In this document: positions 28,175 to 37,794 of the stretch, piece by piece
Layout: each line of letters begins with the position of its first letter
Numbering within the stretch: position 1 is the stretch's first letter
Source of the DNA: JAPPLB01 sp965204095
Lineage (GTDB): Bacteria > Acidobacteriota > Terriglobia > Bryobacterales > UBA6623
Length of the DNA: 64,000 nucleotides
Assembly: GCA_965204095.1 (NCBI GenBank)
Contig: OZ241991.1
Span: forward strand, 1,736,001-1,800,000
Reading direction: 5' to 3'
Notes under the pieces: generated by a model
Databases searched by the model: none
What the model saw: the letters and a program-made list of their open reading frames with translations, nothing else
Told to the model about the DNA's origin: nothing
Program-made: the position numbers and the translations under genes

Positions 28175-28592
28175 CCTCCTTCAACCAGTTGGCTGGCGTG
28201 ACGACCTGAATGCGGTCGAAGACCGGCTCGCCCGCCGCGATATCTTTAGTGTTGGTTGTGATGATCGACTCAGCATTTCCTGCAACCGCCAGCTCGATCA
28301 ATTGATTGTCCGATTCGTCGGGCAGATTTGGCCGCCAAAGAAAGCTGATACTCACCCATTCGCAGATACTGAGAACAGCGTCCAGCAATGCCGCTCGATC
28401 CTTCGCGGTGATTGACGCCGCAGAGAACAACTCTTCTCTCGCCAGCACATCCTTGTATTCCAGGAACAGCGCGTTGCTCAAAAGTGGCCGTGCATGGCCC
28501 GTCAAGCATCGTCGCAGCACCTCCCGCGCCGCGCCGTCGGGTGAAAGAATCGCAGAAACCAGAACGTTCGTATCGACCACGACCCTTCTCAC
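28167..28592 (-). CDS. PIN domain toxin, putative toxin-antitoxin component
   Basis: The 141-residue protein starts MRRVVVDTNVLVSAILSPDG, with the first catalytic Asp at position 7, and has the later acidic positions LFLEYKDVL and NLPDESDNQLIELA, and ends in IITTNTKDI. This is the PIN family linked to toxin-antitoxin modules, acting as a metal-dependent RNase. It overlaps the ribbon-helix-helix gene at its 3' end, and dispersed repeat copy B lies 200 bases beyond its start. Confidence 0.88.
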   Translation of the reverse strand: MRRVVVDTNVLVSAILSPDGAAREVLRRCLTGHARPLLSNALFLEYKDVLAREELFSAASITAKDRAALLDAVLSICEWVSISFLWRPNLPDESDNQLIELAVAGNAESIITTNTKDIAAGEPVFDRIQVVTPANWLKEVD

Positions 28593-29116
28593 CGCCTCAT
28601 GACAGCATATATGCTTTCAACGGCACGGGCGGGCGGGACGGTTGTTCGTGGCATTGTCAGGATTCCGCCCACCGCCCCAAGCCCATCGCAACGGAGGGGG
28701 TAAGTCCGCGAAACCCGCAACGGGTCTTCTCCCGGATGTGCGCAATTTTCGATTGCCATTGACAGTCTTAGAGCAACGGCGGTTCCGCCTGTCTCGGTTT
28801 TTGGTTCACGAATCACGAGTCACGAAACACGAATCACGGTCTTTTATCGCCTGCTTCGGCCGTCGGGTGGTGAGACATGCAGGTTAGTTGGGAACGTTTT
28901 TCGAGCCAACCAGGCCGCTCCCTGACCAAACTCCGACCAGTGGTTTTCGCTATTCAGTTCACCTCTGGTGGCCACTCTTTCATCCTCCGGGTAACAACCC
29001 GGCCGCGCCCCTCTCTGAAGTGGCCGCGCGCAATGCTCGATCGTCCCGCCGAGGCGAAGGAATCCGCGTTCCGGGAGAGAGTTCAGAGAGCTAATGAAAG
29101 GCGCACAATACCGTTC
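28593..29116. other. Intergenic region carrying dispersed repeat copy B
   Basis: These 524 bases hold repeat copy B (described separately) and no supported gene. The left part, read on the minus strand, has an open frame of 75 codons (28589-28816) without family features. The right 230 bases show nothing recognisable. The promoter of the PIN module is expected near the left edge. Confidence 0.4.
28796..28887 (+). repeat. Dispersed intergenic repeat, copy B
   Basis: This copy has the same order of blocks as copy A: GGTTCACGAATCACGAGT, CACGAAACACGAATCACGG, CTTTTATCGCCTGCTTCGG and the tail GTGGTGAGACATGCAGGTT. It is slightly longer on the left because of an extra ACGAATC unit. It lies between the PIN module and the E1-type dehydrogenase gene. 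Confidence 0.75.
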
Positions 29117-31546
29117 TCAAGCAGCGTCCGACGTCAGTGTCGACTCCACAGCCGCGACGATGGCCGATGCGGAGATGCCGTAATGCTCATAGAGTTCCCG
29201 GCGGCTGCCGGTCTGGCCAAACTCATCGACGCCCAGGGAAACCGTCCTCGTGCCGAACACGGCTCCAAGAAAAGAAAGCGTATGAGAATGACCGTCGATG
29301 ACGGTCACAATCGGGCAGGTGCGCTCCGTCTCTGTAATCACGTGTTCAAGCAGAGCGGTGGAACGCGCCCGAGGGTTCCTTGCGCGGAGACGCGTGGCGT
29401 GCTTCCAGCCGCGATACAACAGACCGGGGCTCGTCATGTTGACGACGTTGGCCAGAATGCCCCGCTGTTCCAATACTCGGCTCGCTACCAAAGCGATCGG
29501 CGTCATGACCCCGCAAGCGAAGATGTGAGCGACGTTTTCGCCCGGACGGTAGTCCGAGTGGGTCCTGTGATCGACAAGCCGGTAGGCTCCGCGCAGAACG
29601 CCCCGGCGCAGTTCCGATTCCTTGGCGCTCCCGGGTTCAAGGGGAAACAGTGCTTGATCAATCGGTGCCGTGGATAACCTCAGGTATACGGACTTCCCAC
29701 GCTCGCGGTCCAGCAGATTACGCAGGCTGGCCAGCAGGATCCACTCCAACTCCTGTCCGAAACAGGGTTCGTAATAGACCAGATGGGGCAGCTCCGCACC
29801 GATCGAAGGCGTGATCACGGATTGGTGGGCTCCCCCTTCGCGGCTGAGGGTGATTCCCGATGGCGAACCCACGAAGAGGAACTTCGATTTGCAGTACAGG
29901 CCGTAGTTCAAAGCATCCAGTCCGCGAGAGATGAACGTGTCGTATATGGTGCCGATCGGAAGCAGGGTTTCACCGAAAAACTCGCTGGACAGCCCCAGTG
30001 CGGTCAACAGTAGAAAAAAGTCATTCTCTGAGATGCCCAGCTCGATATGCTGGCCCCGCGGGGACTGCTCCCAGTTCAACAGTTGAGGGATCTGGGCTTC
30101 TTTGAAATAGTTGATCCGGTCTCGGGAACTGTAGACGCCCATCTTGTTGATCCACCCGCCGAGGTTCGTCGAGCTGGCTACGTCGGGTGACGTTGTAACG
30201 ATCCTGGCCGCAATCTCGGGCTGGCGGGCAAGCGAGGTGAGCAGTGTGCCCAGAACCTGCTGCGTCGAGCGCCTGCCCCTATGGACCGTGCCAAGCGTCT
30301 CGGGAATCTCGCAAGCTCGCACGCTCGCGGACTTGCGGGGCTTCCTCCCGGTCGAAAGCCGGGCTTTGCAGTACTGGATGTGGCTTGCCTCCTCGCTTCC
30401 GGGCGCAAAATCCGCAAACTCTGCTCCTCGCGGCACTCCCAGTTGCACCTGCAGCTCGTCCATCTGCGAAGTCGTTAAAAGCTTGGAGTGATTGAGCGGA
30501 TCACCCGCGATCGGGAGGCCCCAACCCTTGATGGTGTAGGCAATGATGACGACAGGGCGGTCCTGCACCCGGTCAGCCTCCTGGTAGGCATCAAGGATCA
30601 TGTCGAGGTCGTGGCCGCCGAGGTCCGCCAGCAGATCCCGGATTTCTCCCGTGGGGCAGTCCTCGAGCAGTCCCAGTAACTCGTGATCCACCGAGCCATT
30701 GCAACGGGCCAGGTGCTCGCGGATCGCGTTGCCGTCGCTGATCCGCAGCAGGCTCTGGTATTCGTCGTTCGTCATCAGGTCGATGCGCTCGCGGAGGCGG
30801 TTCCCATTGGGCCGCCGGAAATAGGCCTGGAGCCGGCGGCCGTACTTGACCTCGATGACCTGCCAGTCGTGGACGCGGAACATCTCTTCGATCTTTTGAG
30901 CTTTCCCGCTCGGCACGACGCGGTCGAGGCTTTGGCGATTGAGGTCGACGATCCAGAGGACTTGATCAAGAGCAAGAAGGTTGTCCTCGCCCAGGGCTTC
31001 CCACACATTGCCCTCGTCCAGTTCCGCATCGCCAATCAGAGCGATAAAGCGGTGAGAGCCGCCGGAGCCGAAGTGGTCCTTGACGTATCGGGCCGTCAGA
31101 GCCGTGAAGTTCGGCGCCACGGCGCCCAGGCCTACCGATCCAGTCGAGAAGTCCACCGGGTCCACGTCCTTCGTGCGGCTTGGATAAGCCTGAAGGCCCT
31201 GGTATGCGCGGAGTTGCTTGAGTTTGTCGGCGGGCAGATTGCCCAGCAGGAACTGAATGGCGTGGAATACCGGTGATGCATGCGGTTTGACTGCCACAAA
31301 GTCGCCGCGCCGCAGCTCATGGAAGTAGAGTGCGGTCATCAAGCTGACCATCGAGGCCGAACTGGCTTGATGACCTCCGACCTTGAGGCCGTCGGGATTT
31401 TCGCGAACGTTATTGGCGTAGTGGACGATCTGCGTGCTGAGCCACAGCACCCGATTCTGAATGCTCTCCAGTATCCTCAGATCACGCCGCTGTGATTCCG
31501 GCAACTGCTCGTGTAGCGTTTGCGGGTTTGCGGCCATCCGACTCAC
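29117..31546 (-). CDS. Pyruvate dehydrogenase E1-like / transketolase-like ThDP enzyme
   Basis: The 809-residue protein has the homodimeric E1 layout. The N-terminal domain contains GGHQASSASMVSLMTALYF and the ThDP motif GDAELDEG...DN (IALIGDAELDEGNVWEALGE). A pyrimidine-binding domain follows (GISENDFFLLLTALGLSSEF) and then a transketolase C-terminal domain. It resembles AceE (about 885 residues) but is shorter, and no E2 or E3 gene is near, so the acceptor and substrate are unsure. GHSHTLSFLGAVFGTR lies near the C-terminus. Confidence 0.8.
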   Translation of the reverse strand: MSRMAANPQTLHEQLPESQRRDLRILESIQNRVLWLSTQIVHYANNVRENPDGLKVGGHQASSASMVSLMTALYFHELRRGDFVAVKPHASPVFHAIQFLLGNLPADKLKQLRAYQGLQAYPSRTKDVDPVDFSTGSVGLGAVAPNFTALTARYVKDHFGSGGSHRFIALIGDAELDEGNVWEALGEDNLLALDQVLWIVDLNRQSLDRVVPSGKAQKIEEMFRVHDWQVIEVKYGRRLQAYFRRPNGNRLRERIDLMTNDEYQSLLRISDGNAIREHLARCNGSVDHELLGLLEDCPTGEIRDLLADLGGHDLDMILDAYQEADRVQDRPVVIIAYTIKGWGLPIAGDPLNHSKLLTTSQMDELQVQLGVPRGAEFADFAPGSEEASHIQYCKARLSTGRKPRKSASVRACEIPETLGTVHRGRRSTQQVLGTLLTSLARQPEIAARIVTTSPDVASSTNLGGWINKMGVYSSRDRINYFKEAQIPQLLNWEQSPRGQHIELGISENDFFLLLTALGLSSEFFGETLLPIGTIYDTFISRGLDALNYGLYCKSKFLFVGSPSGITLSREGGAHQSVITPSIGAELPHLVYYEPCFGQELEWILLASLRNLLDRERGKSVYLRLSTAPIDQALFPLEPGSAKESELRRGVLRGAYRLVDHRTHSDYRPGENVAHIFACGVMTPIALVASRVLEQRGILANVVNMTSPGLLYRGWKHATRLRARNPRARSTALLEHVITETERTCPIVTVIDGHSHTLSFLGAVFGTRTVSLGVDEFGQTGSRRELYEHYGISASAIVAAVESTLTSDAA

Positions 31547-31780
31547 TCCCTGTACTTGAAGCGTCCTGGGAAGTCGTATTACGGCGCCGCTGTAAGTCTA
31601 CCGCTCCCGTCGAAGGCTTGTCATACAGAGAACAACGCGCAGACAACGTTCAGTAGCCAGGATGCGAAACATTAGATTGACAATGCCCTCGTACGGACGG
31701 AACACTCCATTCGCAATCGGCATTGAACATGATGGGCGTTGATAGAATCTCATACACCACCACTTGTGGAGGGGCCGGCA

Positions 31781-34700
31781 ATGCGGTGCTATTGCTTCGC
31801 CAATAGGGCGGCGCGCTTGCGGATGGCTTTCTGCCTGCTTGTCGCTTGCGCGACATTGCTCCCCGGCCAGACGGATACGGGCAGCATCAGCGGCGTCGTC
31901 TACGACGAGACCGGAGCCGTCATCCCGGGCGTGACCGTCAGCGCGGTGGAAGAGAACCGCGGCGTCCGGAGGGAAGCGGAGACGTCTGCAACCGGCGAGT
32001 TCGTTTTTCGATACGTCGAGCCCGGACTGTATTCGCTCAGATTCGAAGCGTCGGATTTCGCGCCGCTCGAGGTCGATGGCCTTGCAGTGCGCGTTGGCGA
32101 GACAGCCGCGGTATCTCCCCAGCTATCTGTGGCTGCGGCCGAACAGAGCGTTGTCGTTTCCGGCGAATCCGCCAGGTCGGCAATCGATCCCCAGCGGGTG
32201 CAGCAGGCGGACCATATCGACTCGCTGCGCATTCAGAATCTCCCGATCAATCGCAGGGATTACCTTTCCCTGGGCCTTCTGACGCCGGGAGTGGTGAACA
32301 CGGATTATGTCGCCAACGCGACGGATCGACGCATCACCACGACGGGTAGCTCCGGGCTCGGCATTGGCGGCACCAACGGGCGCGGCAACACGTTCATGAT
32401 CGATGGTCTGGACAACGTCGCGATCACGGGAGGCGTGCGATCCCAGATCAGCCAGGAGGCCGTTTACGAGTTCCAGGTCAACAGGAATTCGTTCTCGACC
32501 GAGCAGGGCGGGGCTCCTGGCGGCGCCATCAACATCGTGACGAAGAGCGGTACGAACGAGGTTCATGGATCGCTGTTCGGCTTGGTGCGCAATCGCAGGT
32601 TCCAGGCTCGGAACTACTTCGACCCGGGCAAGAGCCCCTACACCAGGGTGCAGAGCGGAGCGTCGATCGGGGGTCCCATCAAGCGCAACAAGACGTTCTA
32701 CTCCGTCACATACGAGCGTCTCGATCGCCACGAGTCGCAGATCATTCCGCTGCTTTCCGATCAATCGTTTCTCACATCCTTGACGGAGTCCCAGCAAGAA
32801 CTGGTCAACGTGCTCAGCGTTGCCGGGCCGGCTCCGCTGCGGCCTTTGGTGGGCCAGCTCGCCGCGGCGCTCGTGCCGGCCAATTATCCCGGCGTCGTGC
32901 CGCTCTTCGAGGAGAACAGCGGAGTCTTCCCCTTCTCGGAGCTGCGGCAGCAGGTTGTCACGCGCCTGGACTACGCGCTGCGCGACGGCCACAACATGTT
33001 CCTTCGCGGCAACTGGACCGGGTACGACAGAGACAATACCTCATTCGGCGAGCTGAATGCCCGCAATCGCGGGTACTATCAGAACCTCAGCGAGTTCTCG
33101 TTGGCGTTCGGAGACACGTTCGTGATCAGCCCCCGCTGGGTCAGCGAGACGCGTCTGGGATTCGCTTATCACGATTCCGGTTCGACGCCCTACGAGCCCA
33201 ACGGCCCGTCGATTGAGATCGCCGGATTCGGAAACTTCGGCAGGGACTTCTTCCTTCCGATCCGAGGTCTCGAGCGGGTTTACCAGGTGCGCCAGAATTT
33301 CATACGGGTCACCGATCGCCAAACCCTGAAGTTCGGAGCGGATGCGAATCCTGTCCGGAACTGGATACGGTCCGAGACGTTTCTCAGCGGCCGGTTCATC
33401 TTCGGCGAGGCGGTGCCTCTTGCCAGCGTCATCGACAACGCGGCCGGAACCGGAACGTCGCGCCTGATCAAGGGCGCTCTGACGGCTGCCGGCCTAGGCC
33501 GGCTTGCCGGCGCCGTGGACACACCCATTTCTGCTCTCCAGGCGTACGTCCTCGGGCTGCCGACCGTATACCAGCAAGGCTTCGGCAATCCCTACTGGCT
33601 GGGTTGGACGAACCGCACGAACTTCTATGTCGAGGACGCGGTCCGGATCACGCCCCAGTTCCTTCTGACTCTCGGCCTGCGCCACGAATTCGAGTTCAAG
33701 ACGCGGTTTCCGCGCGACAACAACAACTTGGCGCCGAGAGCGGGCTTCGCCTGGAACCCGAATCCGAAGACCGTCGTGCGCGGAGGCTACGGAATCTTCT
33801 ACGCCCGGATCGAGGGACAGATCTCGTATATCAATGACCTGCTCGGCGAGAAGCAGCAGATTCACCAGGTGTTCATTCCATTGACGGGGGCTCCTGGGAT
33901 TCGCAGCGCGCTCACTGGAGGACCGCTGACCTCGGCGGAGATCTACCAAACCCTGCAGGCGAGAGGGATTCTGGGCCAGAGGCAGATTCGCGGTGAAGAC
34001 CTGGCCATTCACGGTATCCAACCCGGCCCGAATTACCCTCTTCGCGTCGGGTTCCGCGTCGCGGACGACACGGTGAATCCCTATTCGCAGCAGGGAAGCT
34101 TGGAAGTCCAGCGGCAAGTCGGTGGCTATGCGTTGTCCGCGGGCTACAACTACAACCGCGGACTGCATATCATTCGGCCCCTTGACGTCAACGTGTTCCA
34201 AGCCGGAACGAATGAAGCGGGACGGCCGATCGTGGGCTTCCACAATCCACTCATCCTCCAGGACAACGTCTACGGAAGCTGGGGCAGGTCACACTATCAC
34301 GCTATGATCCTGCAGCTCAAGAAAAGGTTCTCGCGCGGCTTCACGCTTTCCGCGCACCATACTTGGAGCAAGACGATCGACGAGAACACGGACTACAACT
34401 CGGCCTTCGAGCCTCATCTGCAATGGGACGCGCGTAACGAACTTGCCCTTTCTGACTTTCACCGCGGGCACCGCTTCGTCGCGCATGCCGTGGCGCAGTC
34501 TCCGTGGAAAGTGTCCAGGGGCCAGGCATTCGCGAAGGCCCTCCTCGCCGACTTCACTCTCTCCGGGATCGTGATCGCGCGCTCGGGCGCGCCGTTCAAC
34601 CTGAACGCGGGATTCGACACGATCGGGGACCTTCACAGCGACACGCACCGCCCGTGGGGACTCGGACGGAACGTCGGAATCGGCCCGAGTTTCTTTGGGA

Positions 34701-34945
34701 TCGACCTGCGGCTGGCACGGTCATTCAGCCTCAAGGAAGAAGTGAGCCTCCAGGCCGCCGGCGAGGCCTTCAACGTTCTGAACCACACGAACTTCAAGGG
34801 CGTGAACGGTATCGTGGGGAATGCCACGATCGAGGACTTGCCGGACAGGCTCGTCGGCCGGCGCGGGCCGGTGACCGAACCGTTCTCGTTCGCGTCCGCG
34901 TTCGACCCGAGACAGTTCCAGTTCAGTCTACGCTTGACGTTCTAG
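31781..34945 (+). CDS. TonB-dependent receptor with carboxypeptidase-regulatory-like domain (Oar-like)
   Basis: The start is set at ATG 31781, preceded by GGAGG about 10 bases upstream; it gives a signal peptide (MAFCLLVACATLLPGQ). Then come the CarboxypepD_reg-like beta domain (GSISGVVYDETGAVIPGVTV), the plug (TFMIDGLDNVAI, VNRNSFSTEQGGAPGGAINI) and a large outer-membrane barrel. The protein ends in aromatic SLRLTF, as outer-membrane proteins do. The product is 1054 residues. It probably imports a large nutrient such as an oligosaccharide or peptide. Confidence 0.92.
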   Translation: MRCYCFANRAARLRMAFCLLVACATLLPGQTDTGSISGVVYDETGAVIPGVTVSAVEENRGVRREAETSATGEFVFRYVEPGLYSLRFEASDFAPLEVDGLAVRVGETAAVSPQLSVAAAEQSVVVSGESARSAIDPQRVQQADHIDSLRIQNLPINRRDYLSLGLLTPGVVNTDYVANATDRRITTTGSSGLGIGGTNGRGNTFMIDGLDNVAITGGVRSQISQEAVYEFQVNRNSFSTEQGGAPGGAINIVTKSGTNEVHGSLFGLVRNRRFQARNYFDPGKSPYTRVQSGASIGGPIKRNKTFYSVTYERLDRHESQIIPLLSDQSFLTSLTESQQELVNVLSVAGPAPLRPLVGQLAAALVPANYPGVVPLFEENSGVFPFSELRQQVVTRLDYALRDGHNMFLRGNWTGYDRDNTSFGELNARNRGYYQNLSEFSLAFGDTFVISPRWVSETRLGFAYHDSGSTPYEPNGPSIEIAGFGNFGRDFFLPIRGLERVYQVRQNFIRVTDRQTLKFGADANPVRNWIRSETFLSGRFIFGEAVPLASVIDNAAGTGTSRLIKGALTAAGLGRLAGAVDTPISALQAYVLGLPTVYQQGFGNPYWLGWTNRTNFYVEDAVRITPQFLLTLGLRHEFEFKTRFPRDNNNLAPRAGFAWNPNPKTVVRGGYGIFYARIEGQISYINDLLGEKQQIHQVFIPLTGAPGIRSALTGGPLTSAEIYQTLQARGILGQRQIRGEDLAIHGIQPGPNYPLRVGFRVADDTVNPYSQQGSLEVQRQVGGYALSAGYNYNRGLHIIRPLDVNVFQAGTNEAGRPIVGFHNPLILQDNVYGSWGRSHYHAMILQLKKRFSRGFTLSAHHTWSKTIDENTDYNSAFEPHLQWDARNELALSDFHRGHRFVAHAVAQSPWKVSRGQAFAKALLADFTLSGIVIARSGAPFNLNAGFDTIGDLHSDTHRPWGLGRNVGIGPSFFGIDLRLARSFSLKEEVSLQAAGEAFNVLNHTNFKGVNGIVGNATIEDLPDRLVGRRGPVTEPFSFASAFDPRQFQFSLRLTF

Positions 34946-34999
34946 CGCGGACCGTACGCTGAATGCCTTGCGGGACGCTAGGAGTTTTCAGTTGTCGCT

Positions 35000-35518
35000 C
35001 TAATCTCCTCGCAGGATGGCGTACAAGAACTGGTCCTGCACCTTGCCGTCCTTGATGGCGCTCCGGCGCATGCGTCCCTCGAGTCGATACCCGGCCTTCT
35101 GCAGCACGCGACATGACGCGGCGTTCGAGGCGTAGGGCACGGCGTACAATCGTTCCAGGTCGTAAGCGGTAAAGGCAAAGCGGGTGAACGCCGCAAGCGC
35201 GCGTGTCATGATGCCGCGGCCCCAGTACGGCTCGCCGAGCCAGTAACCGACCTCCGCCGAACAGCGCTCTACGTCGTCGCGGAGTTTGGCACCGATCCCG
35301 CCAACCGCAACGTCGCGGACGGTAATTGCGAACATCGTCTCGGGGTCTCCACTGCGAGCGAGGGAGATGAAGCTGCGCGCATCGTCGATCGTGTAGGGAT
35401 GAGGGAACTGGTCGCGCAATTGCACCCACACTTTTCGATTGTTGGCGTGCCGGGCCAGTTCAGAGGCATCAGACTCACGGAACGACCGTAAGCCGCATGA
35501 TTCCAGATCGAGTCGCAT
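35000..35518 (-). CDS. GNAT family N-acetyltransferase (RimJ/RimL-like)
   Basis: The 172-residue protein matches the RimJ/RimL-type GNAT pattern: LRSFRESDASELARHANNRK at the N-terminus, AEVGYWLGEPYWGRGIMTRA with the acetyl-CoA binding turn, and SNAASCRVLQKAGYRLEGRM in the last motif. It acetylates a protein N-terminus or a small amine. Its start codon lies inside a 17-base sequence that recurs about 94 bases upstream (35601-35617). Confidence 0.92.
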   Translation of the reverse strand: MRLDLESCGLRSFRESDASELARHANNRKVWVQLRDQFPHPYTIDDARSFISLARSGDPETMFAITVRDVAVGGIGAKLRDDVERCSAEVGYWLGEPYWGRGIMTRALAAFTRFAFTAYDLERLYAVPYASNAASCRVLQKAGYRLEGRMRRSAIKDGKVQDQFLYAILRGD

Positions 35519-35617
35519 CTCCGGTTCACCGGCCGTCAGTCATTTCTTCCTGGAGCGAACCAGGCCCCCGCCAAGGGTTTTCACGAATCACGGCCTTTTT
35601 ATCGAGTCGCATCTCCG
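35507..35617. repeat. 17-base direct repeat and partial dispersed repeat (copy D)
   Basis: ATCGAGTCGCATCTCCG occurs at 35507-35523, spanning the GNAT start codon, and again at 35601-35617. Just before the second copy, 35576-35604 (GGGTTTTCACGAATCACGGC and following) matches the middle of the dispersed repeat family but lacks the GTGGTGA tail. The 17-base repeat could have arisen when the repeat fragment was inserted. Confidence 0.55.
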
Positions 35618-35761
35618 ATCCCTATTTCTCAGTATCCGTCAAGCCGGAAGGTGAGGAAACGCCTGCATTGGAGCAAGCCTCGGGGCAATGCGATGCGCCG
35701 CGCACTGCCGCTCCAAGCCACCCCGCGCCGCGCCGCTCCAATACGCGGGCCAATGCCGGAG

Positions 35762-36601
35762 CTACTCCTTCTCGGCGATGATCCCGATCATCGGCGGCGT
35801 CGACAGGAACGCGCCCGGGTCCCGCTCGCGATCGCGCCATTCGGATTCGAACGCGCTCCGTTCCTCCTCAGTCAACAGGCCGGTTTCAACCAGCCGTGGC
35901 GCGTAGCCAAAGAAAAACTGTGTCGGCCAGTCCCAGAACGTCGTGCCCGGTCTGACAAAACGCACCAGTGGGACCAGGTCGATCAGGCGGCAGCCGGACT
36001 CCACGATCAGCCCCGGCAGGCGGTCGCCGACGTTCAGGCTGCCCCCGGTGCGCCGCCAGCTTTCATAGACCGCTACGAGCACGCGATCGAACGCCGGACT
36101 CCTCGGCTGAAGCGTCGTCGCGCTGTAGTTCAGGTAATCCCAGACCACGAGGCGGCCGCCGGGCCGCAACCCGAGAACGACCCGGTCGATGACCGGGGCC
36201 GGGTCCGGTAGAAAGCAGAACAGCCACCGCACGAAGGCTCCGTCGATAGAGGCGGGCTCGAGCCGCAAATCCTCGACCCGCTCCACCCGCGCCGTGAGCT
36301 GCTCGATCCCGAGACGCTCCGCTTCGCGGGCCAGCGCGGCGATGAAGCGCTCCGACTCGTCGACGGCGAGAACCTGGCCTCCGGCCCCGACCCGGTCGGC
36401 CAGCTCGAGGGCGGCGAATCCCGGGCCGCAGCCGAGATCAAGCAGCCGCGCGCCCGCCCCGAACCCGGCACGGTCCCAGAGATCGCGCGCGGCCTCGGCC
36501 CACAAGCGGTGCTGCGTTTCGAGACGCCGTCCCTCTTCCAGATCGGTACCGAGCAGATACGGCTCTTCCGATGCGAGGCGCGAGTCCATTGCACTGCTCA
36601 T
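35762..36601 (-). CDS. Class I SAM-dependent methyltransferase
   Basis: ATG 36601 is chosen as the start because the residues before it in the open frame are unlike the family. The 279-residue product has motif I LLDLGCGPGFAALELADRVG, motif II VLAVDESERFI, and SIDGAFVRWLFCFLPDPAPV followed by GGRLVVWDYLNY. The substrate is unknown. It stands alone between the GNAT gene and the decayed region. Confidence 0.88.
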   Translation of the reverse strand: MSSAMDSRLASEEPYLLGTDLEEGRRLETQHRLWAEAARDLWDRAGFGAGARLLDLGCGPGFAALELADRVGAGGQVLAVDESERFIAALAREAERLGIEQLTARVERVEDLRLEPASIDGAFVRWLFCFLPDPAPVIDRVVLGLRPGGRLVVWDYLNYSATTLQPRSPAFDRVLVAVYESWRRTGGSLNVGDRLPGLIVESGCRLIDLVPLVRFVRPGTTFWDWPTQFFFGYAPRLVETGLLTEEERSAFESEWRDRERDPGAFLSTPPMIGIIAEKE

Positions 36602-36884
36602 GCGGTTACCTTGCCCGAAATAGGTGGTTTCAGAGGATGCAAGCTGTATTGGCCCACCGTCGCTATCCGACTCACGGCGATCGAGAAACACAATCTATGG
36701 GTAAGTATTGCACTTCAATAGCCGTGACCTGCTCCCATAATATGTGCCAATTGTAGTGAGAGGACTTTGTGCTTGGTGCACGAACTTTCGGGGTGTCGTC
36801 AGCCGGCCATCGCCCGGTTGAACCGCTGAGTTCTCGCGGCGGGGCGGGTTCGGTCAAGGGCGCGCCCTGGGGGCGCGGCGTAGC

Positions 36885-37150
36885 GGACCCTTGACGGGTT
36901 CCGGCCCATCGCGGATGTGCTGCTTGTCAGCATGAAGAAAATCTACCGGGTGAAGCGCCGGTTCGTGGAACAAGGTCTGGAAGCAGCTCTGGAGAAGCGC
37001 ACAGCCGAGCGCAGCCATACGCGGAAGGCCGACGGGGATTTCGAGGCGCATCTGGTCGCGCTCAGTTGCAGTGCGCCCCCTGCGGGACACGCCCGCTGGT
37101 CGCTACGGCTGCCGGCCGACCGGATGGTGGCATTGCAATACGTCGAGGCC
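36885..37150 (+). pseudogene. IS630-family transposase fragment
   Basis: An open frame reads IADVLLVSMKKIYRVKRRFV and then EQGLEAALEKR and DGDFEAHLVALSCSAPPAGH, the N-terminal helix-turn-helix region of IS630-family transposases. It stops matching after about 85 codons, at LRLPADRMVALQYVE, where the frame runs into amino-acid permease sequence. The catalytic DDE domain is absent, so this is a remnant. An upstream in-frame TAG near 36882 removes the first codons. Confidence 0.75.
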
Positions 37151-37500
37151 ATGTCCCGCGACGGCTTCCTTCCGGCGCGTTATGCGAACTTGAATCGGCG
37201 AAACGTTCCCGAGCATGGTCCTTTTTTTCAAGCGGCTCTAGCCGTTGCGATCGCGTTGACGTCGTCATTTTCGGCACTGCTCGTCCACCTCGGGTTCACG
37301 TCGACCATCTTCAGCGGCCTGACCATCATCGATCTCATCCGCCTGCGGCGCGTGGGCTCCAGCCGACATCGCGTGTGTTGGGGCTACCCGCTGCCGCCGC
37401 TGATCTTTCTGATCTTCGTAACCTGGGTCACGATCTTCAGCGTGCAGGCCGAGCCACTGTCGGCACTGGCAGGCTTGGCGATGGTCGTCGTCGGTTACAA
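37145..37500 (+). pseudogene. Amino acid permease (APC family) C-terminal fragment
   Basis: The same frame as the transposase fragment continues with AMSRDGFLPARYANLNRRNV and then hydrophobic segments (FFQAALAVAIALTSSFSALL, FSGLTIIDLIRLRR, WGYPLPPLIFLIFVTWVTIF). These match the late transmembrane part of APC-superfamily amino acid permeases. The N-terminal two thirds are missing. The join with the IS630 fragment is in frame, which makes the locus look like one gene; it is better read as a rearrangement scar. Confidence 0.7.
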
Positions 37501-37565
37501 AGGATGTCAGCCTTGCTCAGACGGGGCGAAATCGATGGACACTCTCGATCGATGCCGGGATCGGA

Positions 37566-37790
37566 GGGGCGCGCACTTATTTTCCGCCGGCTTACTGGAT
37601 CGGATCCTTTCTGCTGGCTCTTGTGGTTTTTCTCTACGTGCGTCTTGTCACCTGGACGAGCCGCGTGAGCGTCGTCGGCGGATCCGAATGGCCGTCGCCG
37701 TCTGTCCTTTCCGTCTGGCACGGGGATGCTCCGTCGTTGCTGATAGCGGTCACAGCAGCGTCTTCACCCGGGCGCAACTCGGCTTCCATC
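37566..37790 (+). pseudogene. DUF374 lysophospholipid acyltransferase-like fragment
   Basis: In another frame from the permease remnant, the sequence translates as YWIGSFLLALVVFLYVRLVT followed by VSVVGGSEWPSPSVLSVWHG. The VWHGD with an upstream membrane anchor resembles the N-terminal part of DUF374 acyltransferases. Only about 75 codons are left, and no downstream acyltransferase motif follows. The identification is tentative. Confidence 0.4.
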
Positions 37791-37794
37791 TCCG

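Noticed and set aside
28877..29677. A 266-codon plus-strand open frame downstream of repeat copy B
   Set aside because: Most of it is antisense to the E1-type enzyme gene, and no motif is recognisable.
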